Source: Litomosoides sigmodontis (Eukaryota > Nematoda > Chromadorea > Rhabditida > Onchocercidae). From it: 64,000 nucleotides of DNA. The position numbers were made by a program, and so were the translations under genes. Each line of letters begins with the position of its first letter. Positions within the stretch are counted from its first letter, which is position 1. Location: positions 7,541,983 through 7,605,982 of the forward strand of contig OY718807.1 of NCBI GenBank assembly GCA_963070105.1. The letters run 5' to 3'. Positions 37,531 through 49,900 of the stretch are shown piece after piece. The notes under the pieces are model-generated. The model searched no databases. It was not told where the DNA came from and saw only the letters and a program-made list of their open reading frames with translations.

Positions 37531-40037
37531 ATGCAAAGTAATATTTCCAGTCAACAGTTCCAGTCATTGTCAACTCAGTTGGACCATTGTAAGTTTCAAT
37601 TCTGTTTTCTGTGCAGTAGCCGAAGTAGAAGTGGGGAAAGGTTTCCTTTGTTGTTAAGAACAAATATACGATTATTGCTAAAACACTGAATTGCAGTTTT
37701 AAGAAGAATTTTGAAATTGTGATAGGTGTTTGTGTCTACTTATTATGCGGTAACTGCAGAGAGAATTTGGAGAATTATGTGGATAGGGATTAGTTGCAGT
37801 AAAGTCCTAATGAATTGTTTAGCTGTTCAGGATAGACTTTCAGGTCTGAATTTGTTACGCTTACTTCGAAATGAAGTTGTGTCCGTACATACCCGAATAA
37901 TGGAGGGTGGTTGGGAAAATGACCCAGCTGACGGTGAAAAGACGCTAGAAGAGAGACTCGATTTTATCAATCAGATTTACGAGTAAGTTTTTTTGCATTG
38001 TTTTGGAAACAAACTGTTTCCATAACTCTATTTAGTGTTTTATTACTGTTGCGTTTATTTGTGGTTCGAAATATGTGAGATGAAGGAATGTTCATCCTCA
38101 TTCCTTCATCTCACATGTTTCCAATCACAGAAACAGTAATGAAACATTTTTTTTGTGTGAACTTGTGAAAGAAATTTTGTTAAATGGCCAACTCATAACA
38201 TGCCTTACTAAGACACCTAGTCCTTTAGGTCACGGATCTGTAGTGGTTAAGGAAAAGGCAAAGCTACATTGAGCTTAAATAATCCAACACTGTTTAAATT
38301 AAGAGTCTGGTGAAATATAGATAAAGTACACTGTGAATAATTTTTACGACTGTTCGCGAAAACTAGAAACATAATGCTACCTTTGATACACTTCTGCTAT
38401 ATAGAGATTGCAAGCCTAAATTCCATGGTTTATCAGTTTCGTCGCATAATCTTGGCAAAGCGTTATTTGATTTGCACTCTTGCTTGTAGCGTAATGACCT
38501 CTCATAAGTGATCAATTGCCATTATCTATCTTATTGCACTCAAAGGGTCTCCTCTCAGTTAATTTGAGTATGTCGTGTATGATGTTCATCTTCAAAATAG
38601 TTGACGTATTCCTCCGGTAATAACTTTGTTTTCTTATAGTAACTTGGAGTCGCACGCGAAGCAGCTTCCAACCTCGACACCTATGACAGTACAGATGGAG
38701 CGTCTATGTCGATTTCTGCATGATGGACAGATCGACCCACATACTAGTGAGCTATACGATAAGGCACAGGAAGCATCTACGTGGATGGAAACAAATAATG
38801 TTGTTTTCTATGTTTCTCACATTGCTGCTATTTTCACATGATTTTTCTCTCTACTTATTGAATTATGTGTTGCAGCAATTATTGCAAATGTATGCTGAGT
38901 TTCTACGCACTGTTGTGGGTAACCGACGACGATCAATAATGACAGACCGACCAATATCATACTCAAACTATAGCCTAAATTCATCGCCGCAGAGTATTTT
39001 TGAACAAACATTAACAGTTGTATTAAAGGATCCAAATATTAAGAAAATTGGACTCGTTGGACGATATCTGGAAAAAAGCACTTTATCAGCTATTGTTGAA
39101 GTAAGTGTTTGTTACTAATTTGGTTAGTAACTTTTTATATATTGCTGCAAAACATGACTTTCTTACAATTCAATACATCATTTTGATACGTACCGGTTGC
39201 TTTTTACTGAAAAGGTAAATTTACTTACAGAATTCGTATTAAAAAAAATTTGTCTGGTGGCTTGCTTAACTAGAAATAAGCATGCGGGTGGAATGGGAGA
39301 TTTGCTAGATGTCTGAAGTTACGCTGTGAATTTTTCTTTTGTAGTTTAAATTTGGACAAGTGGTAGATAAACAGTATGTCTGTTTGCTCAAAATGCTAAT
39401 GGTTGTCAATAGTGGTGTACCGGAGTTCGTGCAAATGATCGCTCCTCATGAAGAATGGTCTTATTTGGATGTTGGCTCTGGTCAGGTCTGCCATTTGCAT
39501 CGGATTTATTTTCTTTTCGGTACATTTTTAAATCGTTGATTTATGGGTCATTTAAGTATCCTTTATTTCAGGTTGACATTCATAAGGAAAGCCGATATTT
39601 AGTATATCGGAAGATGAGTGTTCAAGCAAATATACATCTGATGCAGACAATAATGCCTTGTATTGATATTCGAAATGCACACACGCTTTCATATGTCCTA
39701 AATCTGTTTGCAAAATTTTCTGGAGTATTCGACATAAAATGTCGTGCTTGCAAGTAAGCTGCTTTTGTTCTTTCACTGAAATATTATTATCTCAACAAAA
39801 TGCAAAATATTCCTTATCAAATGCATATTGGAAGGTTAAAAACTCGTACTGTCACATATAAATTGATAGTTATTAGAGTACAAAAGTATTTGAAATTAGT
39901 TATTGACTATATTCTTTTTCTTTGTCAATGTTATGCAGGAATCTACATCTTTCAGAAAGATAATGAAGGACTACTTACCGCCACTGATATTCGACCTTCG
40001 ATGTCCGAAAAATGCGTTACACGAATCATGTCGATAA
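37531..40037 (+). CDS. mdt-27: Mediator complex subunit 27
   Basis: Seven exons join in frame: 37531-37588, 37823-37982, 38640-38799, 38876-39100, 39345-39485, 39572-39753, 39956-40037 (TAA), giving 335 residues, close to animal MED27. The N-terminal half is helical (SVQDRLSGLNLLRLLRNEV). The C-terminus has the MED27 zinc-binding signature: C305 and C308 in CRACK, then DYLPPLIFDL, then H331 and C334 in HESCR. The last acceptor matters: the nearer CAG at 39938 runs into TAA after eight codons, whereas the one at 39955 gives the conserved end. MED27 belongs to the Mediator tail/upper middle and links transcription factors to RNA polymerase II. Intron 2 (37983-38639) is the longest and contains a perfect 18-bp hairpin at 38073-38116. 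A polyadenylation signal AATAAA lies near 40162. Confidence 0.92.
38073..38116. other. Perfect 18-bp inverted repeat (hairpin) in MED27 intron 2
   Basis: Left arm 38073-38090 and right arm 38099-38116 are exact reverse complements, separated by an 8-nt loop (TTCATCCT). Pairing extends a few bases outward with one mismatch. Confidence 0.9.
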
Positions 40038-40651
40038 CTTTCGTTTACTTGAAAATTCTAATGATATAGTCTGAATCATTGTTATTCTTGTTGTTATCGC
40101 AAGAAATTCATTCATATTTTTTTTACTAAATATTACTTTTAAGAAATGAACACTTGGAAAAAATAAACTATTATTAATTGTCGAGTTGCATTTAATGTTC
40201 TTGATTTCTTATTTTTGAAAAGTTGAAGTTGAATCGTTCAGCACTGCTTTGTAAATAATGTTATAGATAAATTGTAGGCAACGTATTTCTTTATTTGCAT
40301 ATTCAAGTGTTATGTTGCTGGAATGTTGTACATGTTCTCTTGTTTTTTTGGTCGCCTTTCTTGATCTATTTGATTGTTTATTTTCATATGGTTTTGAATT
40401 CAAAATAAAGAGACAACAAAGTTTTGATCTTGATAATTTGGTGGATTTTATAAAATTGCTTTCAAGGCTTTTACTACATTCTTACTCGCCTATTACATGT
40501 ACCTTCTGTTTCGTTATCAAAGAACGAAATAAAATATTTACAAGTTCTTTTTTCTCCTCGTAATTCGTGGCATTATATACTTAAGCGTGTACAACGGAGT
40601 TTATTAGTTTTTATATAATTACATGTTGTAGTTTACTTTTTGTAGAAGTGA
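40038..40651. other. 3' UTR of MED27 and 5' flank of RING gene
   Basis: No further gene seen. An acceptor-like TTTTTGTAG ends at 40645, six bases before the next ATG. Confidence 0.5.
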
Positions 40652-41926
40652 ATGAGGCGGTTTTTTGCATATTTGCGTTCAACTGTCGCTGAACTAGATC
40701 AAGATTATTTGGCAAGTCGCGTAAGTTTGTTTTCATTCTGTTTTCTCAGAAGGCAGTCTGCAGTGATGTAAATTGTAATAAGCACACGTTTGCGCGGTTT
40801 TACTGTGTTTCAACTGGACAATTTGGGTCACTCGCATCATGGGCATTTCGTCAATTGATACTATTTGCAACACGTTTAAAAAGTGATTGGTGAGGAATAT
40901 AAAGCTTGTAGCATACGACGTTCAAACCTTTGAATTCCATGCTGTAGAATGTGGAGCCTTTTAGAGAGCGGCAAAGATTGATGGAGCCGAACGCGTTACG
41001 GTGGATTCATCAGCATTGCACTGTCCAGTTTGTTTCTGTATTTTTGCTTCGGCACCGTTTATCCTGAACTGCGGCCATTCGTTTTGTCAGGATTGTGTCA
41101 GGAAGCTTATCGAGAATTCATACGCCGAGCGCATCGCGGTTTCGTTTCTTCTCATCGTCTTAGTTTCATGTAGCAGTAGAAATAGGATTGAATCATTAAC
41201 TTCAATTAGTGACACTAAATAATAAAAGTGATGCAAATGCGCGTGCAGCGATCGATATTTTCATGCTTATATTTGTGGTGTATGTCTTCACATATTTTCT
41301 GCGTTATATGGCATTTGCAAATCCGTTTTTTTTATCTGATTTTTCCTAAGTTTTCAATTAAATGAACCTTATTCTTTTCTACAGGTTTTTGAATGTCCAA
41401 TGTGTCGTCAATTAACTTCCTGTGAAACACGTTTCACTAGAAATTACATAGCTGACGCTCTATTGCAGTCAGTATACGAAATTACTCAAAATGAAAGAGA
41501 AAGCTCTATGGACCCTAATTTAAGGATTTCGGTATGGTTTCTTGTGTAAGAAACCTCTAATTTAAAAAATTTTTTTGATAATTCTTTCATTTGCGTTAGG
41601 TGAAGTAGCCTTTAAGTTAACTATCGGTCATTAAGCTTGCTATATGCTAGTGTAGATGGATGGTTCACAAGATGACAGTAACCTGACCTTGTTGATTTCT
41701 GAGAAAACGCCCTTATTTATTTAGATTTATTATTCTGTTTCCTTGAAAAATTTTTCAGTTCCAACTAATATCTCGAAAACTTCTGGAAGAGCAAGAGAAA
41801 AACAGCATTTTACGGAAGAAATATGAGGGAGAACGAGTTCGTAGTCGCCGCTATCTTATTCTTTTAATTATGGAGAGCGCATTATTGATAGGTTCAGCAT
41901 TACTGTACGAATTATTGTTTTCGTAA
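40652..41926 (+). CDS. RING-finger protein with C-terminal membrane segment
   Basis: Four exons join in frame: 40652-40720, 40965-41138, 41385-41531, 41759-41926 (TAA), giving 185 residues. It has a complete C3HC4 RING: C43 and C46 (CPVC), C59, H61 (CGH), C64 and C67 (CQDC), then C85 and C88 (CPMC) supplied by exon 3. This predicts E3 ubiquitin-ligase activity. After a charged, probably helical stretch (SRKLLEEQEKNSILRKKYEG) comes a hydrophobic segment at about 162-184, so the protein is likely tail-anchored with the RING in the cytosol. This architecture is shared by several small membrane RING ligases; I cannot name an ortholog. It lies about 610 bp after MED27 on the same strand. Confidence 0.85.
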
Positions 41927-43055
41927 TCCTAATATTAGTGTATTATAAAAGTTGAACTTTTTGTGATTCCATGGTGCACTGAATTTACGTCATGTTTTCC
42001 TGTGATGTTGTTTGTTGTGGTGTTTTTTTTTTGATACTGATGCAGATAAGTTTCTCGTTTTCTTTTCTGCTCTGTGATTTGTAAATATCGAATTTATTTG
42101 CTCCCTTCCCATAATATGCTTGAAACACTTATTTAAATAATATTAAGATACAATTGAAATAGTCGGTTGCTGTCAATTGTGGGTTTTTTCCTTATGTGGT
42201 TTACGAAACAGCTCTATAGAGTATGAAGGTGGTATCTCAGAAATTGCTTTTTTATTTAACTATTGCACAATTGTAGTTACTAAGACTCTTTCTTGACAAA
42301 GAAATGAAAAAAAGTAAATTAATTATCATGTCTGGTTTTTATACATTCACATTCTCATTTTAAAAACGGAGAGATTCCTCACATTATTTTTTGTGTTAGA
42401 AGTGCGATTTTATTGGTGCTTCTTGTAAATTACCCGTGAAAACAGTTAAGGCAGTCTGTTTGTGATTATGGCTTGGGTTCGGGCTATTAGAGTTAGTTGA
42501 TATTTCCGAAATTGGTTACGATCAGTTGTTCACTTTGCGAATCGTTTTTTCTTTTGTCTGTGAAGGAAAAAGAAAACGAATGCCGCATAATTTTGTTAGT
42601 TAATAATGAACAATAAACACTTCGAAAGCAGCGGACAGAGATGGTTTTGACGAACTGAAAGTGATTTAAAAAAAAAAATCAAATGATTTTGCAGAAGATT
42701 GTCTGAATTTTCCTTCAAATATATTTGAAAATGAATTAATTTACAGTTATACTAGTCACATTTCAACTACACTACTAAAAGTAGATGGCAAAGGAAATTG
42801 ACTAGGTTTTCTCCGTTTTTTTTTTTTTTTTTTTTTTGGGTTTTTTTTTGGGTCGGTAGAAGGAGTAGAATGCATGACATTGCGAAGGAGGAGCGCATTA
42901 CACTGTCAGGAGGCTTGGGGTACATTTCATCAAACAAAAAAGGTATCTTCCATCAGTCAGACTCATTTCGTTCGACTGACAAATGTCTGTTATTTTCATG
43001 GAAATTTTCACTACCTTTTGGCTGCTACTATTGGCTTGATTGTTTCACAATAAAA
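41927..43055. other. Intergenic region between RING and P450 genes
   Basis: Contains a long T run (about 42818-42850). No coding exon recognised. Confidence 0.5.
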
Positions 43056-46000
43056 ATGGGATTGTCGTATATTTTCGGACTAATTCTCACCCTCTTCTAT
43101 CTAATTGTCAGATTCATTCAAAGGTAAATTTGCGAAAATAAGAAGAAAAGAATCGCATTTGTTTGAGATTTGTTTCTCATGAAAAGTTCAATTTTCTCCT
43201 GCTTTAATTTGAAAACTATTAGTTCCTCCGGAGGTTTTTCTTTCATGAGTCCGTGCTGTGCTAGCTGTAACATTTTTCTTTTTTTGAATTTATCACTTAA
43301 CAGCTTTTGATGTTCATAGTGGTCGTTCCATTCACTTAATTAGTTCATTTACTTCTTCAATCCTTTGAAACAAATGATTGATGATGTAATGAAAGTGATG
43401 AAGTAGTGTTTCGCGATGGACGTGCTGTAAAAATGCACATATGATGTAAGCGTACTTGGGAAAAGTGCGCGATGAATAAAAAGAAAAATTTTGAAGAATT
43501 TAAATTTGAATCTATTATTGGTATGGGCTGCACTGCTAACCTAGTCCATTCAACGAAATTGCCTCCAACACAGTAATGCGAAGGAAATTAACTGGAAGGA
43601 ATTAAAATATCAACTAGGTGGAATTAGAAATTAGTGGCACACAACATTTGGCAAAAATATCATTTCAGATATCGAAGAGCATGGGGTGCCATTTATGATT
43701 GCGGTTTTCCAATAGTTCCAAATGACCATTGGTTGTTTGGAAGTTTAAATGTTATGAAATCACACTCCACACATTGGCAACTTGGCAGATTAACTAGGAA
43801 GTATGGTCGTACGTATGGTCTAATACAAGGCTGTCATCCAACAATCGTTACATCGGATCCAGAAGTCATTCATGAAATATGCTTTAAACAATTCCATTTG
43901 TTTCATTCACGTATTGTAAGTGATAATTGGTTTAAGAGTTCATCATGGAAAATAGAAATTTTAAATCAAACTGCTCGTTGTGTTTTCTTTTTTTCAATTG
44001 ATATAAGCAGTTCTTTTTTCATTTAATTTATTCATCTGATTTGCAACCGGCTAAAATTCATGTTAAATGTTAGATAGATCCAAGTAGTTCTCATCCAGAC
44101 ACCACCTATGAGGTTCACGAATTTGCTGCACGAGGTGAACGATGGAAACGAATTCGAAGTTTAACATCAAAAGCTATTTCAAATGAGAATCTTCGGAAGG
44201 TTGCTTGTTTTTTTTTTTGAAATTTTTTATAAAGTATTGAAATATTATTCGTTGATATTATGAATCAAAGATAGTTAGTTATCTCTCTTTTTTTGCAGCT
44301 ATTTTATGTGATGCAGGATTCTGTAAATCGTTTTATAATGGATCTTGAAAACGAAATCATTGATGTTAAAGCGTTAGATCTTCATCCGTATGCATTTTAC
44401 ACTATTATACATTTCTGGAAATTGAGGTGTAGAATAATAAGTCATTTTTCACTTTTTAAATTATATATTCCTTTAATTATTATTTGCTTTAGAAGTTGAA
44501 CATAACTTTTCGCATTTTCACAGACTGCTTTCAGTCGTTTCCAGAAGCTTACTTTCGATATCATATCACGATGTTGCATTGGTCGTCCCTATAGCTGTCA
44601 GCAAGATGATCCAAATCTGAAACTTTTGTTGAAAAAATTCAGCCCGTTGCAAAGTTTCCATCCTTTTTTCCTATTTACATGTAAGAGAAATAGAACTTAA
44701 TAAAACTTCGTTTTCTTTTTCGTTTTTCTCGATGAATATTTCATAATTAGTAGATCTTATGATGTGGTAAAATATCTTTCAGGGTGCCTACCAGATTTAA
44801 AATGGATATCGTTAATGTGCGCGAAACTGTGCCTACGTTTTCGTGCAGCATTCCATCTTGACGTTGATCCATTAGTTACATATACAGATTACCTTCGCAG
44901 AGTTATTTCAGTGGATATCATTAATCAGGCCTGCTTGTTCTATATTTTAATAAATTGTATTCAACACCTAAAACTCATGTTGCGTATGGTTATTTGTAAA
45001 TCGCAAGAGAAAAAAAAAGTAAAACTAAATCCCGAACAGACACATTTTAAATTTTATCATGAAATGATATGCAAGAATGATTCTTCAGGTGTAGTTTAGG
45101 ATCGTTCCAGCTTCCTATATTTTATGAAATGTGTGGAAGATGAGCGATGGAACGGATGGACAGTGAATGCTGACGAGCCGTGTGACTTCTCAGCTATGAA
45201 AATCATACAAAAATTAACGCCAGGAGTAAGTTCATGTTGCTTCAAAAAGATACAGTGGTAAGGCATCTCAAATGCAATCCATATCAACATCCTGCATATT
45301 CGCATCCTCGATAAAAGTCTAATTCTCAATAATCTAAATATACCTAGTTGTACTACTTTTCAGAATCGAATTCCCTACTGAATTATGTTGAGGTGTATCA
45401 TTGAAACGTTTATTTCACTCATTTGTCGGCATAAATTTCCAGGAAATTATAAATCAATGTCGCTTTCTAACATTGGCAGGATTTGATACTACAGCTAATA
45501 CTGCAGCTTATTTAATATACCTATTGGCTAAGAATCCGATGGAGCAGGAGAAGTTATACCAGGAGATTGCAGTGTTGGATGAAATCACATTCGATAGTGT
45601 ACAGCGTTTGAGCTACCTTCACTGTGCAATTATGGAAACGCTACGGCTTTTTCCACATGCTTCCTTGTGAGCACTCACTCCATCAATTTTGCCACTGAAA
45701 TATATATGTAAAGCTAAAATTCCGAATTTTAACAGAAGTAACCGTTCTAAAATGAATGTATGATTTAGTCTCAAACTTTCCATGCTAGATGATTAAGCTT
45801 GAAAAATTACTTGTACATTCTATAATCCTATTTAATGTGTGATGAGGGTGGATCATTTCGTTTCCATTTGCAGATTACAGTCCCGGACATGTGTCAAACA
45901 GTGTAAAATAGGACCGTACACATTTAAGGAAAATGTGGGTGTCATTTTTGACACCTGGAGCCTACATTATGACCAAGAGATATGGGGAAACGACGTCAAA

Positions 46001-46890
46001 CAGTTTAAACCTGACAGGTTTCAATCTTCTTGTTCCAGGACTTATGTCGTGTAATTTCTGCGTAAGGAAAAAAGGGAAACAAATCAAATGGAAATGATGC
46101 TTTGAGTTCAACCTTTTTCTAAGCTTTCCTGTCAAAATATTCATACAAGGCAAGAAAATCCGCCTTCATAAAAAGGAAGAGGAAGGTTAGGAGTGATAAA
46201 AGCAGACGAAATGCAAAAATAAAGAGCTAAACAGTTTGAGTTGCAATTTAAAGACCGGATGATTTTAGGTTCCTAAACTGTGCCACAATTCAAAAAAAGA
46301 ACTGGATGGCCTTTGGTGCTGGACCACGCCAATGTATTGGTATGCGTTTTGCAATGCTGGAAATTAAAATAATAATTTGTAGCCTGTTGAAGAAATTCCG
46401 TTTCCACAAAACTGAAAACATGAGCGAGGTAAATTCCATTATTTATCATCATTAAGTTTATTGATAACGACTGTTACAGTCATACAAAATATGAGTATGC
46501 AACAGCGGTGAAGAAATAATCACAGGGAATCCCGAAGTCTAACAATCAAAAGCACGGAATGTTTAATTTGTACAGATGCTTTCTAATTTAGTAACGGGGA
46601 ATGCAAGACAAACAGAAATAGGCAGACTTCACTAATGAATACCTTGTGCACAACTGGCAAAATAAAATTTCACTATTCTGCAATATAAAATAAGGCTTCT
46701 TGAATAAGTATAAGTTCAGATCATATTACATTTCGCAAAATGCTTATAGCACAGATAATAAAGAACATGCTTAATTAATGAGAAATACCACTAACTTCAG
46801 ATCTCTGTAAGTCTCCGAGAAATGGGAACGATATGGCCTGATTTTGTGCAGGTTATACTAGAGAAAAGAGTCGGCAAGTATTTTTTCTAA
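43056..46890 (+). CDS. Cytochrome P450
   Basis: Eleven exons join in frame: 43056-43123, 43669-43915, 44074-44199, 44299-44387, 44535-44680, 44783-44910, 45100-45225, 45443-45666, 45874-46017, 46269-46428, 46801-46890 (TAA), about 515 residues. Exon 1 is the N-terminal membrane anchor (MGLSYIFGLILTLFYLIV). Helix I has AGFDTT at about 322-327, helix K ETLR at about 375-378, then FKPDRF, and the haem loop FGAGPRQCIG with the ligand Cys near 455. It is an ER-bound haem monooxygenase, probably for lipids or xenobiotics; the sequence looks clan-3-like (nematode CYP13/CYP25 type), which is a guess from general resemblance. The end of exon 6 is ambiguous (44901 or 44910). Exon 5 must start at 44535: the earlier CAG at 44523 breaks the frame. 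All catalytic motifs are intact. Confidence 0.93.
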
Positions 46891-46985
46891 TATAGTGGGT
46901 TAATTATAATAAAACGATAAACTTTTCAGTTTTATATGCAGTAGAAAATGAAAAGCATCGTAACAAAGATCGAGCTGACTTTAAA

Positions 46986-49900
46986 TCAAACAGTCCACAA
47001 GCAAACAGTTTTTTCCTTTCCTGCGCTAAGTAACATATTTCCTTTGGGATGCCACGAAACTGAATTCACACCTCGCCTGAAAAGCAAAATCGGATTTCCT
47101 AGTCAAAGATATTATCGTAAAGAATCCATAGTGATAGCGGTTTTACCTAGTGTATATTTAGGGGACTAATAAAAAAAAACACTTTTTGTAATCAGTGTTT
47201 TGCTGAAATAAAATTTCTACTTTCTACTTTAAACATGCAAAAAACAAATCTATAACAATTGCAAGATTTGTAAATCTTTCTTCCTTTCGAAATTCTTTTT
47301 ATTGCATTGTTAATTAATAATATATCTTCCTGAGTATAGGAGTACGAAATGAAAATGGCAAGCTCAATGTTTACAAAAAATGTTTGGTAATTTCCATGAG
47401 TCATCAGTCTTTCCTTATTTCGCTTCTCTTACAAGTTTTAGATAAAATAACAAGATGTAATGTAATATGGAAAGTGAAAATTCAGTACTTTTACCCTAAA
47501 AAGAAAGAAGGCTAACGATATTCTACGTTGAATACATTCTTTATTAGTAAAATTTCGAAAAAAATACTCGTGTCCACCCTTTTGAAGGGTTTTTTCAAGC
47601 TTGGTTGTTTTTAGATTCCAAATAAAGATGGCTCCCTCACTGGACCCAGATGCGATATATTCCATTCCGGGGCTTATCGCACAGCGAATGTGATCACTTC
47701 CCGTTCGATACTGATCAGCACTACAGTAAATTTTGATGATGGTAGTAATGAAAGTTATAAAGACTCCCTCTATCTATAGTCTTTCACTTTATGCATCTAA
47801 AGGAAAAATTGATGAAGGAAAGAACTGAAAATAAGAAAAAACTGAAACAATCTCAAAAGCAAGAAATTAAAGTGAAAGAGGCAATGCAAACATCAAACCC
47901 TTCCTCCTCTTCTTCCAAAAGTAAGTTGATATGTACTAACATAAATAATGTCATTTCTCAGTGGTACCAGAAGTGTTCAAAAAATACCTGTATATATGAA
48001 CAATTTGATAGGAATGCAGATCGATCAATGACATCGTTTCGTCTCGTGATGATGCAAGTACAACGGATGAGTCTTAATGTAATTTGTAATAGAAATAAAT
48101 GACGTTTTAATGTTGTAACGTTGTTTACTCTTTTTAAAAATTAAAGTGGCATCATAATAATTTCGATACTACAAACATTTTATATTAATATGACCCACCG
48201 CAATGAAGCTCGATGAGAGCTAAAATTTTAAAACAATTTAGCAGCGCAAGGAAGCAATTCTTGGCGTCTCAAAAAGCTGAGCAAAAAGAATATAAATCAA
48301 AATAACTTTCAAATATAAAGCATGGTAAGAACAACATCTATATCTTGCATAATGCGCCAAAAAGCAAAATAATTTACCGAAAGACAGGACGAGTGACGTG
48401 ACTTTATTGGCAAGTTCAACTACACGAACTGGTTCATTGAGTCTTGTATCCCAGAATCGCACCTTGCGATCATAATGACTACTAGCTACCATTCCAGTCT
48501 TATCACTGGAAGCTATGTCATATACCACTGAATTCGTGAAATATGTCCTTAAACCTAAAAAGTATGCCTTTCATAAACAATTTATGGCTATTACGTCTGA
48601 TTAATGTTTAGAATTTCCCTGAGTGCATACACACAATCTTCATTTATAAAAATTCCCAATAGAAGTTATTCATAAAGCCTTTTTTCATTGTGTCGATTCT
48701 CTTTTTAATCGTGTCTTTTCACTTTTTTGCATATGTTAAAGAATACCACTAACATGTGCAAAAAAAGAAAAAAAAAAGAGAAAGAAAGTAAAGTATAAAC
48801 GTACACTTGGCAGTTTTCAAGTCCCATAGTTTAAAAGTCCTATCATAAGATCCAGAAACAACCTGCAAACCATCTTGAAAGAATTTCGCAGATGACACCT
48901 TATTTCCATGCCCTGTTAACGAATGCTGAAAAAAAATATTAACTAAAAAGTTGATAAAAATCATCAAAAATGAAATAATAAGCAGCAGCTCTAGTTTATA
49001 AAATCCGAAACGAACTAATTAGTAAATCAAAGAGATAGGAAGGAAAAAAACAAAATTACTGTGGAGAAATAGATATTGCTATAGAAAGGTAACTAGACAT
49101 GCAAAATTACGAACCTTAACCACATGATCGTCCGTCCCCCAAATACGAACAGCATTATCATTACCAGCCCCAAGAACTTGGTTGGTTTGTGCCGCGAAGT
49201 CTATCCGTAGTATTGATTCATTCGAACCAGACAGAAAAACACTAAATGAAAACAGAAATTAGATTAATTTGCATAAGTTTTTAATTTTTAATCTCTGAAG
49301 GAAATAATTGTTCCTACATAATCTTCGCAGCGAATACTTTCACTACTAGAAATTAAAAAATTCTAAAGGCCGAAAGTTGTCGTAAAACAATAAACAACTG
49401 AGATGTAAAACATAGGCACAAAGTAAAAAGCATAATTAATCTTTTCTTACATTTTTTCAAATTTATCATCTACCACTTTGTATAAACGAAGTTTATGATC
49501 ACCACCACCGCCCGCAAACATTTTACCGCCGGGATGCCAAAGAATATCGTTGACGTCATCCCCATAATCCTTGAAAGAAGTTTAACATTTATTTGTACAA
49601 CTGAAAAGCCTTTTTTTCTTCCTACAATAGAAAACTCGAATTATCATTTCCATGTCGAACAAAATGCACAAATTTACTGATAAAATTTATGAAATTACTA
49701 AAATGTTAACTCACCAGTTTTGCTTTACAGTGAACAGGGATAATGTCACCTTTCCAATCAAAGATCTGGTTTGTACTATTGATAATTTCAAACCTGAAAA
49801 TCACTAATAATCCAAAATGTCTATTGGAACATTTGAATAATATTTTATTTATATGATTTGGATTTCTAGTGCATTCAAACACTTGCAAACATGTGAATGC

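Noticed and set aside
46948..47169. Plus-strand 73-residue frame after the P450
   Set aside because: It is antisense to the last ATG16 exon (46986-47076).
47791..48102. Plus-strand Lys-rich 103-residue frame
   Set aside because: It overlaps an ATG16 WD40 exon (47988-48072) on the other strand, which joins in phase on both sides; the plus frame is a shadow.
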